This document shows, piece after piece, positions 1 through 5,613 of a stretch of DNA of 8,526 bases. The DNA is from Candidatus Omnitrophota bacterium. GTDB lineage: Bacteria; Omnitrophota; 4484-213. The notes below the pieces were generated by a model. The model saw nothing but the letters and a program-made list of their open reading frames with translations. It was not told where the DNA came from and ran no database searches. The position numbers were made by a program, and so were the translations under genes. The stretch covers positions 1 to 8,526 of the forward strand of contig DAOWKH010000065.1 of the NCBI GenBank assembly GCA_030639955.1, in the 5' to 3' direction. Each line of letters starts with the position of its first letter. The first letter of the stretch is position 1.

Positions 1-219
1 GTCTATGAAATCAGGGCCCACGATGAACCCTCTATATTTCATCCGCTAAAGCATCTGCATTATACAACCAGCACAGTCAGCGATAATTATGATGAGATAA
101 AGGAGATATTCCCCGAAATGGAAGGCGAGCCCGAACGAGGGAGTTGGACAAGCGAGGGGAAAATTAACAAGGGTTTAAGAGAGATAGGAATAAAGATAAA
201 AAGATTTTTGAGAATTTAA
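1..219 (+). CDS. 3' end of an unrecognised gene (partial)
   Basis: The first reading frame is open from the window edge to a TAA at 217-219, giving 72 residues with no start codon in view. The tail is mostly charged, with a run of acidic residues in the middle (EIFPEMEGEPE) and a basic end (IKIKRFLRI). I see no domain motif, signal peptide or membrane segment and do not recognise the family. It does not look like the C-terminus of RimM or of ribosomal protein S16, which often sit upstream of trmD. Codon use is plausible for a real gene, and the frame stops exactly where the large palindromic element begins, so the stop may lie in sequence that also forms the outer stem. A noncoding open frame of this length cannot be excluded. 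Confidence 0.5.
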   Translation, partial: VYEIRAHDEPSIFHPLKHLHYTTSTVSDNYDEIKEIFPEMEGEPERGSWTSEGKINKGLREIGIKIKRFLRI

Positions 220-548
220 AACAGGACTTTTGCAAAAATTCAGTGAGAGGAGATTTTTCCATTTCTCGCTCTCGTGATTTTTTCTTAACGCTAAAATCTG
301 CGTCTCGGTTCACCCTGTTAAATTCAGCTTCGCTGACTATTTAACAGGGCAGGGGCAAAAATCAAACTCGCCCGCCTCTGTCCCGAAACGGTTCGGGACA
401 TCAGCGGTCTCAAACATGATTTTTGTATTTCCTGCCTCAACTTGATTTTAGTCATAGACCTACCGGCTAAAAAAACCAATGTTCGCTCAGAACGCAAAAA
501 TCTCCTTGATTAAACAAGAATTTAGAGAAAATTGCAAAAGTCCTGTTT
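219..548. repeat. Palindromic repeat element, copy 1 (core 249-505)
   Basis: This 330-base stretch has no gene. It is closed by a perfect 17-bp inverted repeat (219-235 with 532-548, AAACAGGACTTTTGCAA on the left). Inside that a second perfect pair, GGAGATTTTT/AAAAATCTCC (249-258 with 496-505), marks the core. The core holds at least three further hairpins: an 11-bp stem at 313-323/339-349 with a nested 5-bp stem at 324-328/332-336; a 9-bp stem at 379-387/392-400 (TGTCCCGAA arm); and an 8-bp stem with one G-T pair at 446-453/465-472. The core recurs in reverse orientation at 1673-1911 with high identity apart from the third hairpin. It resembles a non-autonomous palindromic repeat (MITE or REP-like), and as a large stem-loop just after a stop codon it could also terminate transcription. 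No transposase is present in the window. Confidence 0.85.
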
Positions 549-562
549 AAATCCCAGAAACC

Positions 563-591
563 TTGACATCCTTAGTAGGTTGTGGTATCAT
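563..591 (+). promoter_or_regulatory. Sigma70-type promoter for the transglutaminase-like gene
   Basis: A perfect -35 box TTGACA (563-568) is followed by a 17-base spacer and TATCAT (586-591). The TG at 583-584 one base before it makes an extended -10. The start of transcription would be near 598, about 25 bases before the ATG at 623. The -35 box overlaps a possible TTG start at 563, which is why that upstream start is rejected. The outer stem of repeat copy 1 ends 14 bases before the -35 box. Confidence 0.8.
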
Positions 592-622
592 TATCAAGAA
601 CTTTTTAAAGATAGAAAAAAAG

Positions 623-1618
623 ATGAAAAACAAACACAAGAAAATTTTAATTACCATTTTAACCATAACAGGGATATTATTTTCTCTTTCTGCTTATGGG
701 GAATCTGATGAGGATACTGAGAAACTTATCCGTGCAGCAAATCAAGGTTATTCTTCTAATGCAACCAACAGAACCTTCCAAGAACTTCTTTATCCAGTAG
801 CCAAAAAGAACAATACTTTCTCTCCAAATTCTTCTCCGGTGATATATGTATCTTCTGATGATATAGCTGCTGTTGATGCTCTTTCAGAAACGCAAGAGGA
901 TGAACGAGGAAGTTTCAGGAGACTTTATGACTGGCTGAAAGGAAGCTATAATTATGTTAGGGAGAAACTGGAGGAAGTAGAAGATACAACTATTGGGAAT
1001 AGTGAGACAACAAATCGGGATTATTTTATGGAGCCCCAAGTTTCTTGGATATGGACTGATAGGTATAATCCCTTTCTTGCAGACAAAAATGAGATAAAGA
1101 TAATGCATTACTATACTGTTCCAAGCCGTCGTAGCTCTAATCCGTTCGTATTCCATGCAACGGTAGGACATGAAGATGTACCATTCTCGCTTCGCGGCCC
1201 AGTGATAATCCAGCACACGGATAATTTCCCTTGGCTTAAACCTAAAACCCTAAAGGGTGCAGGAGCTCTAATTTTTTTCTATCCAAATGTTATAGAGTAT
1301 GAAATTAGAAAATATTTGCAACCTCAGGATATTGTAAAAAACCAAGTTGATGAGATTACAGAAGGTGATTACTCTATAGAAAGTTATTTTAACAGTAGAG
1401 AAAAAATTTGGAATTGGATAGCAAAAAATATTGAACCTGATTCTGATAAAACGCAAGGATGGCAGAAATGGTTTAATTCCCATCATCTCCCAGCTGAAAC
1501 ACTCGCTAGCAGAAAAGGAGTATGCCGAGATTATGCTCATTTAGAGGTTTATATGCAAAATTATTTATACGAAAGAACTTTTGATAACCCCACTCTTGTT
1601 CCCCATCCAAAGGAATGA
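623..1618 (+). CDS. Exported transglutaminase-like protein, C-terminally truncated
   Basis: The 331-residue product has a typical signal peptide: basic MKNKHKK, a hydrophobic stretch at residues 8-24, and a likely cleavage site near AYG (24-26). It should therefore be exported. Residues about 255-315 resemble the start of a transglutaminase-like domain: a helix with WNWIAKNI, then AETLASRKGVCRDYAHLEV with the nucleophile-type cysteine at 301. In this family the catalytic His and Asp follow some tens of residues later. Here the protein ends 30 residues after the Cys, so the second half of the fold is missing. The rest (27-250) is unrecognised. ATG 623 is chosen because it starts the signal peptide and lies downstream of the promoter at 563-591. 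A weak A-rich sequence precedes it instead of a clear Shine-Dalgarno. The gene is visibly more AT-rich than the downstream genes and is enclosed by the two inverted repeats. It may be a decayed remnant or a non-enzymatic descendant. Confidence 0.7.
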   Translation: MKNKHKKILITILTITGILFSLSAYGESDEDTEKLIRAANQGYSSNATNRTFQELLYPVAKKNNTFSPNSSPVIYVSSDDIAAVDALSETQEDERGSFRRLYDWLKGSYNYVREKLEEVEDTTIGNSETTNRDYFMEPQVSWIWTDRYNPFLADKNEIKIMHYYTVPSRRSSNPFVFHATVGHEDVPFSLRGPVIIQHTDNFPWLKPKTLKGAGALIFFYPNVIEYEIRKYLQPQDIVKNQVDEITEGDYSIESYFNSREKIWNWIAKNIEPDSDKTQGWQKWFNSHHLPAETLASRKGVCRDYAHLEVYMQNYLYERTFDNPTLVPHPKE

Positions 1619-1657
1619 TTCTTCTCAAAAAATAAGAAAATTATTAAACTTTGGCAA

Positions 1658-1928
1658 AATACTCAAATGAAAGGGGATTTTTGCGTTTTGAGCGAACATT
1701 GGTCCGCCTAAGGCGGATCAAGTTGAGGCAGGAAATACAAAAATCATGTTTGAGACCACCGATGTCCCGAACCGTTTCGGGACAGAGACGGGCGAGTTTG
1801 ATTTTTGCCCCTGCCCTGTTAAATAGTCAGCGAAACTGAATTTAACAGGGTGAACCGAGACGCAGATTTTAGCGTTAAGAAAAAATCACGAGAGCGAGAA
1901 ATGGGAAAATCCCTTTTTAATTTGTATT
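1658..1928. repeat. Palindromic repeat element, copy 2, inverted (core 1673-1911)
   Basis: This stretch fills most of the gene-free gap before trmD. Read on the minus strand it matches copy 1 almost base for base, including the 11-bp hairpin (1814-1824/1840-1850) and the 9-bp TGTCCCGAA hairpin (1763-1771/1776-1784). The third hairpin differs: an 8-bp stem GGTCCGCC/GGCGGATC with loop TAA (1701-1708/1712-1719) replaces the unrelated hairpin of copy 1. The ends pair as GGGATTTT/AAAATCCC (1674-1681 with 1906-1913). They continue outward as an imperfect stem of over 20 pairs, through AAA/TTT and CAAAT/ATTTG blocks, to about 1658/1928. These outer arms differ in sequence from those of copy 1. A 62-codon open frame at 1651-1839 lies almost wholly in the repeat and is not believed. 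Confidence 0.85.
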
Positions 1929-1947
1929 GACATTCTCCCAAAAATTC

Positions 1948-1976
1948 TTGACGCAAACAGGGGTTTAGGGTATAAT
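1948..1976 (+). promoter_or_regulatory. Sigma70-type promoter of trmD
   Basis: TTGACG (1948-1953), a 17-base spacer and a perfect TATAAT (1971-1976). Counting seven bases on from the -10 puts the transcription start at 1983 or within a base or two, which is the A of the trmD ATG. A second TTGACA at 1927-1932 has no -10 box at a proper distance. The outer stem of repeat copy 2 ends about 20 bases upstream. Confidence 0.8.
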
Positions 1977-1982
1977 GAAACG

Positions 1983-2657
1983 ATGACTATTCACATCCTT
2001 ACCCTTTTCCCCGAGATGTTCAAGGGTCCTCTCACCGAATCCATTATAAAAAGGGCGATAGAAAAAAAACTGGTAGAGATAAATATTCATAATTTAAGAG
2101 ATTACTCTACGGACAAACACAAGAAATGCGATGACCGCCCTTATGGCGGCGGACCGGGGATGCTCTTGAAACCCGAGCCGATATTTGCGGCCGTGGAAGA
2201 AATTACCCGGAAAAAGATAAAAGGAGAACGCCGGGTGATTTTAACCAGCCCCGAGGGCAAACCCTTTAGTCAAAAGCTCGACAGGGAGCTTTCCCAATTA
2301 GAAGAAATAGTGTTTATTTGTGGACACTACGAAGGGATTGACGAAAGGGTAAAAAAGATTGTTGATGAGCAGATTTCCATAGGGAAATATATTTTAAGCG
2401 GGGGAGAACTTCCGGCAATGGTGATTACTGATGCGCTGGTGAGGTTGATTCCCGGCGTATTGGGGTGCGTAGAATCAAACTTGCAGGAATCTTTCGCAAA
2501 AGGGGATTTATTGGACTATCCTCAATGGACTCGTCCGGCAGTGTTTAGAGGGATGAAAGTTCCCAGAGTTATTATTTCGGGAGACCATCAGGCAATTGAG
2601 AAATGGCGCCAGCAAAAGGCAGAAGAAAAGACCAATCAATGCAAAATGAAAAATTAG
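1983..2657 (+). CDS. trmD: tRNA (guanine-N1)-methyltransferase TrmD
   Basis: TrmD methylates N1 of G37 next to the anticodon of tRNAs for Leu, Pro and Arg using S-adenosylmethionine, which prevents +1 frameshifting. The 224-residue product shows the whole SPOUT knot: N-terminal ILTLFPEMF (5-13), DDRPYGGGPGM (50-60), LTSPEGK (87-93), FICGHYEGIDERV (111-123), ISIGKYILSGGELPAMV (131-147), Arg154 and DYPQWTRP (178-185). Position 169, which by alignment from Arg154 matches the catalytic Asp169 described for other TrmDs, is Glu here in ESF, a common conservative form. The start at 1983 gives the standard N-terminus, and there is no Shine-Dalgarno; the promoter suggests a leaderless transcript. The C-terminus (about EEKTNQCKMKN) is short and unlike the usual tail, which in many TrmDs reaches 240-255 residues. 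The gene heads the translation cluster; rimM is not adjacent. Confidence 0.97.
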   Translation: MTIHILTLFPEMFKGPLTESIIKRAIEKKLVEINIHNLRDYSTDKHKKCDDRPYGGGPGMLLKPEPIFAAVEEITRKKIKGERRVILTSPEGKPFSQKLDRELSQLEEIVFICGHYEGIDERVKKIVDEQISIGKYILSGGELPAMVITDALVRLIPGVLGCVESNLQESFAKGDLLDYPQWTRPAVFRGMKVPRVIISGDHQAIEKWRQQKAEEKTNQCKMKN

Positions 2658-2686
2658 CAGAGAGCAAATAAATGAAGCTAAACAGC

Positions 2687-2707
2687 GAAATTTGCTTCGC
2701 AAATTTC
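2687..2707 (+). repeat. Perfect 9-bp hairpin in the trmD-rplS gap
   Basis: GAAATTTGC, loop TTC, then GCAAATTTC form a perfect stem-loop 29 bases after the trmD stop. It is not followed by a U-run, so it is a poor intrinsic terminator. It could be a small dispersed palindrome, an mRNA-stabilising element, or part of a structured leader for rplS. Its left arm could also pair with ATTTCGC at 2732-2738, giving an alternative fold. Confidence 0.65.
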
Positions 2708-2743
2708 TATCCTGCTTTATTCGCTTCGCTCATTTCGCAGGCT

Positions 2744-2758
2744 CTCGCCTATGGCGAG
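2744..2758 (+). repeat. 6-bp GC-rich hairpin upstream of rplS
   Basis: CTCGCC, loop TAT, GGCGAG. It lies five bases before the strong Shine-Dalgarno of rplS. Two copies of the pentamer GCAGG (2737-2741 and 2758-2762) can both pair with CCTGC at 2711-2715, so mutually exclusive folds are possible in this leader. Confidence 0.5.
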
Positions 2759-2763
2759 CAGGG

Positions 2764-2771
2764 AAAGGAGG
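2764..2771 (+). promoter_or_regulatory. Strong ribosome binding site of rplS
   Basis: AAAGGAGG lies 10 bases before the ATG at 2782. It decides the start in favour of 2782 over the in-frame upstream TTG at 2692, whose extra residues do not resemble L19. Confidence 0.85.
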
Positions 2772-2781
2772 GAACAAGATA

Positions 2782-3147
2782 ATGACAGACAAGATTGATT
2801 TAGTAGAAAAGGAGTATTTTAAAAAGGATATTCCTGAGTTTAGGCCCGGGGATGAAATCAAGGTTTTCTCGGAGATTCCCCCACAGCCGGAGCTAAAATT
2901 GAAAAAAAAGACAGTTAGGAAGAAAGAGAAAGAGGAGCGGAAGAGAATGCACGCTCAGCTTTTCCAGGGGATAGTTTTGGCAAAAAGAGGCTCGGGGTTA
3001 AGACAGACCTTTGTGGTGCGTAAGATTTCTTATGGAGAAGGGGTGGAAAAGACATTCTTACTGCACTCTCCTTTTATAAAAAAAATTGAGGTTGCCAAAC
3101 GCAATAAGGCAAGACGAGCAAAACTTTATTATTTAAGGAAGAAATGA
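2782..3147 (+). CDS. rplS: 50S ribosomal protein L19
   Basis: L19 sits at the 30S-50S interface of the ribosome. The 121-residue product has the family landmarks: KKDIPEFRPGDEIKV (14-28), FQGIVLAKRGSG (61-72), TFVVRKISYGEGVEKTFLLHSP (76-97) and the C-terminal IEVAKRNKARRAKLYYLRKK (102-121). Between the GDEIKV strand and FQG, where most L19 proteins have about 10 residues, there are about 26. They include PPQPELKL and a Lys/Arg/Glu-rich stretch (41-55), so a charged loop or helix of roughly 16 residues has been added. The C-terminal tail is short. The start is set by the Shine-Dalgarno at 2764-2771. The TGA stop overlaps the ATG of rnhB (ATGA at 3144-3147), which points to translational coupling. 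trmD-rplS is a classical gene pair in bacteria. Confidence 0.97.
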   Translation: MTDKIDLVEKEYFKKDIPEFRPGDEIKVFSEIPPQPELKLKKKTVRKKEKEERKRMHAQLFQGIVLAKRGSGLRQTFVVRKISYGEGVEKTFLLHSPFIKKIEVAKRNKARRAKLYYLRKK

Positions 3148-3737
3148 AAAAAAGTTTTGAAAATATGGTTGCAGGGGTTGACGAAGCCGGGAGAGGAGCA
3201 TTAGCCGGTCCGGTAGTTGCCGGTGTAGTTTTTTTCTCCTCCAACGTTTCTATAAAAGGGATTGCTGATTCTAAAACATTAACTCCGGCAAAGCGTTCTT
3301 TTCTTTTTTCGCAGATTATTAAAAGAGGGAAAATTGGAATTGGCATCATTAATGAGAAAGCAATCGATGAAATTAATATTCTGCAGGCAAGTTTAAGAGC
3401 AATGGAGCAGGCATTTCTCGATTTGAATAGAAAGAAAAAGATTGGACACCTTTTTGTGGATGGGCCGATAAAGCCAAATGTTTCCTGCCCTTGCACAGGG
3501 ATAATAAAGGGGGATAAAAAGAATTTTCATATTGCCGCCGCTTCTATTGTGGCAAAGGTAATTCGCGACCGAATTATGCTTATCTACAGCCGACTCTTCC
3601 CGGGCTATGGTTTTAAAGAACATAAAGGATATCCTACAAAAAATCATCTGAAAGCCCTGGATAAATATGGCCCCTGTTTTATCCACCGCTATTCTTATAA
3701 GCCAGTGAAGCAGCGGATGAAATGCTCTCAAAGATAG
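3144..3737 (+). CDS. rnhB: Ribonuclease HII
   Basis: RNase HII cuts the RNA strand of RNA-DNA hybrids and starts removal of single ribonucleotides from DNA. The 197-residue product carries the motif GVDEAGRGALAGPVVAG (11-27), with metal-binding Asp13 and Glu14 and the GRG junction-recognition motif (16-18). The other expected carboxylates are Asp106 in FVDGPI and Asp124 in KGDKKNF, followed by AAASIVAKVIRDR (131-143). The late motif GYPTKNH (162-168) is also typical. Length and order match the family, so the enzyme should be active. The ATG overlaps the rplS stop by four bases and reads AAGGAAG just upstream. The 3' end overlaps the next gene by 16 bases. The rplS-rnhB-yraN order is widespread in bacteria. 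Confidence 0.97.
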   Translation: MKKSFENMVAGVDEAGRGALAGPVVAGVVFFSSNVSIKGIADSKTLTPAKRSFLFSQIIKRGKIGIGIINEKAIDEINILQASLRAMEQAFLDLNRKKKIGHLFVDGPIKPNVSCPCTGIIKGDKKNFHIAAASIVAKVIRDRIMLIYSRLFPGYGFKEHKGYPTKNHLKALDKYGPCFIHRYSYKPVKQRMKCSQR

Positions 3738-4102
3738 AATTGGGAAAATCGGGAGAGGAGATCGCAGTTGCTTTTTTGAAAAGAAAGGGATGCAGGATAA
3801 TTGCGCAGAATTACAAGTGCCTGTTTGGAGAGATAGATATAATCGCCAGGTTTAGAAAAACCTTAATTTTTGCCGAGGTAAAAACGCGGCATCCTTCTCA
3901 TTTTGGTCTCCCTCAAGAGGCGGTGGATAAAAGAAAACAGCGACAGATTGCCAGAACCGCCCTTTATTATCTTACTGCCCAGCAACTTCTTAAAAGCCCT
4001 GCCCGTTTTGATGTCCTCTCTATTCTGATTAATCCTGATGGCTTGAAGGAGATTGAATGGCTAAAGGATGCCTTTTCTTTGCCGGAAAGGTACAGTTATT
4101 AA
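3722..4102 (+). CDS. yraN: YraN/UPF0102 family putative nuclease
   Basis: The 126-residue product has the UPF0102 pattern: LGKSGEEIAVAFLKRKG (7-23), FGEIDIIA (35-42), LIFAEVKTR (48-56), EAVDKRKQRQIARTALYYL (66-84) and ARFDVLSI (94-101). GEIDIIA followed by AEVKTR gives Asp39, Glu52 and Lys54, which match a PD-(D/E)XK nuclease core. The family is therefore thought to act on DNA, possibly Holliday junctions, although its role is not firmly known. The gene starts inside rnhB with a 16-base overlap and ends one base before gatA, so it is surely co-transcribed. Its usual place next to rnhB agrees with a DNA-maintenance role. Confidence 0.93.
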   Translation: MLSKIELGKSGEEIAVAFLKRKGCRIIAQNYKCLFGEIDIIARFRKTLIFAEVKTRHPSHFGLPQEAVDKRKQRQIARTALYYLTAQQLLKSPARFDVLSILINPDGLKEIEWLKDAFSLPERYSY

Positions 4103-4103
4103 A

Positions 4104-5594
4104 ATGAAACTCCTTAACCAACTCACTGCCCATAGATTATTAAAGATGCTCAAAAAAGAAGAAATAACATCTTTAGAAATTGCAAGAGCTTTGTTTGAAC
4201 GCTTAGAGAAAGTAGAGGATAAAATCAAGGGCTATCTCTTTTTGGATAAAGAGAGGATTTTAGACAACGCCAAAGAAAAAAAACAAGGTTTACTGGCCGG
4301 GGTTGCTGTAAGCATTAAAGATAACATCTGCGTAGCCGGCGAATTAACCCGCTGCGCTTCTAAGATATTAAGCGGATTTACTCCTCCCTATGATGCAACT
4401 ACAATCAAAAACTTAAAGGCAGAAGGGGCGATTCTGTTTGGCCGAACCAATATGGACGAGTTTGCCTTTGGCTCTTCTTGTGAGAGCTCTGCCTATCAGA
4501 TTACCGCCAATCCCTGGGATTTAGAGAGGGTGCCTGGAGGTTCAAGCGGCGGCTCAGCCGCGGCCGTAGCCGCTGATGAAGCAATATTCGCTCTGGGTTC
4601 AGACACCGGTGGCTCGATTCGCCAGCCGGCAGCTCTCTGCGGAATAGTCGGGCTAAAACCGACCTATGGTCGGGTTTCGCGTTACGGTTTGCTCGCCTTT
4701 GGCTCCTCTTTAGACCAGATTGGCACGCTTAGCAAGGATGTGCGCGATGCCGCTCTTTTGTTAAAAGTAATTGCCGGTTTCGATAGCCAGGATTCTACAT
4801 CCCTCGATACCTCTGTTCCGGATTATGAAAGCTATTTAGGAAAGGAGATAAAGGATTTAAAGATAGGTATCCCCAGGGAGTATTTTATTGAGGGATTAGA
4901 CAGAGGCGTAAAAGAGAGAGTAGAGGAGGCAATCAAAGTTTTTCAGAGATTAGGGGTAGAGTGTGTGCAGATTTCCTTGCCCCATACCGAATACGCTGTT
5001 TCAGTGTATTACATTCTGGCTACTGCCGAGGCGAGCTCTAATCTGTCGCGTTTTGATGGAGTCCAATACGGATTAAGAAACCCGCAACCCGCAACCCCCA
5101 CCTGTGCCGAGGCTTCGGCGGGCAGGCGCAAACCGCAAACCAAAGGAAGTTTATTAGAAATGTATGAGCAGACAAGGGAAGAGGGGTTTGGGAAGGAGGT
5201 AAAGCGGCGGATTATCTTAGGAACCTATGTTTTGAGCAGAGGGTATTATGACCAATATTATCTAAAAGCAGCAAAGGTCCGGGAGCTGATTAGGGAGGAT
5301 TTTGAACAGGCATTTAAAAGATGCGATTTGATTCTTACCCCTACCTCGCCTACCCCGGCTTGGAAAATAGGCGAGAAAATAGATGACCCTCTAAAGATGT
5401 ATCTCTCGGATATCTTTACCATCCCGGTTAATTTAGCCGGCATTCCGGCAATCTCTATTCCTTGTGGTTTTGCAAAGGGATTACCTGTAGGTCTGCAGAT
5501 TTTGGGAAAGCCGTTTAAAGAAGAAAAGATTTTGCAAGCCGCTTATGCCTACGAGCAGAGCACAGAATGGCATTTGCAGAAGCCAGTTCTTTAG
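4104..5594 (+). CDS. gatA: Asp-tRNA(Asn)/Glu-tRNA(Gln) amidotransferase subunit A
   Basis: GatA releases ammonia from glutamine for the conversion of Glu-tRNA(Gln) or Asp-tRNA(Asn) to the correct amide form. The 496-residue product belongs to the amidase-signature family. The Ser-cisSer-Lys triad is visible: Lys72 in SIKDNI, Ser147 in GGSSGGSAAAVAA, and Ser171 in GSDTGGSIRQPA. C-terminal landmarks include LTPTSPTPAW (411-420) and IPAISIPCG (447-455). ATG 4104 is chosen because it gives the normal N-terminus. It lies one base after yraN, with only a weak GGAAAGG 13 bases upstream. Residues about 326-349 (NPQPATPTCAEASAGRRKPQTKGS) replace the roughly 6-residue loop usual between YG(Y)R and LLEMY. 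This 18-residue gain coincides with a DNA hairpin at 5101-5126. The insert is in frame and far from the triad, so activity is probably kept. gatC is not adjacent. Confidence 0.97.
   Translation: MKLLNQLTAHRLLKMLKKEEITSLEIARALFERLEKVEDKIKGYLFLDKERILDNAKEKKQGLLAGVAVSIKDNICVAGELTRCASKILSGFTPPYDATTIKNLKAEGAILFGRTNMDEFAFGSSCESSAYQITANPWDLERVPGGSSGGSAAAVAADEAIFALGSDTGGSIRQPAALCGIVGLKPTYGRVSRYGLLAFGSSLDQIGTLSKDVRDAALLLKVIAGFDSQDSTSLDTSVPDYESYLGKEIKDLKIGIPREYFIEGLDRGVKERVEEAIKVFQRLGVECVQISLPHTEYAVSVYYILATAEASSNLSRFDGVQYGLRNPQPATPTCAEASAGRRKPQTKGSLLEMYEQTREEGFGKEVKRRIILGTYVLSRGYYDQYYLKAAKVRELIREDFEQAFKRCDLILTPTSPTPAWKIGEKIDDPLKMYLSDIFTIPVNLAGIPAISIPCGFAKGLPVGLQILGKPFKEEKILQAAYAYEQSTEWHLQKPVL
5101..5126. 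repeat. GC-rich palindrome inserted in frame in gatA
   Basis: CCTGT-GCCGA, loop GGCT, TCGGC-GG-GCAGG form a stem of two 5-bp blocks with a 2-base bulge and one T-G pair. It is flanked on both sides by short C/A-rich repeats (CCCGCAA at 5081-5087 and again at 5088-5094; CGCAAACCGCAAACC at 5127-5141). The whole foreign-looking stretch, about 5079-5147, accounts for the extra loop of GatA. Base composition is richer in GC than the surrounding gene. Confidence 0.7.
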
Positions 5595-5613
5595 GTTCGG
5601 ATTGGTCGCACGA

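Noticed and set aside
219..548. CRISPR array or tandem repeat
   Set aside because: The repeats are nested inverted repeats, with no regularly spaced direct repeats and no spacers.
563..622. TTG start at 563 adding 20 residues to the transglutaminase-like protein
   Set aside because: The TTG is the first part of a perfect -35 box and the extra residues would precede a normal signal peptide. Transcription should begin near 598.
1651..1839. Open frame of 62 codons with many arginines
   Set aside because: It lies almost wholly inside repeat copy 2, including its hairpins, and has no ribosome site or recognisable pattern.
1927..1932. TTGACA as a second trmD promoter
   Set aside because: No -10-like hexamer lies 16-18 bases downstream; it overlaps the outer arm of repeat copy 2.
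2692..2781. Upstream extension of rplS from a TTG codon
   Set aside because: The extension reads through the intergenic hairpins, does not resemble L19, and bypasses the strong Shine-Dalgarno at 2764-2771.
5545..5613. Upstream extension of gatB overlapping the end of gatA
   Set aside because: GatB proteins begin at the KTVIGLEVH strand. The extension is just the shifted reading of the gatA 3' end.
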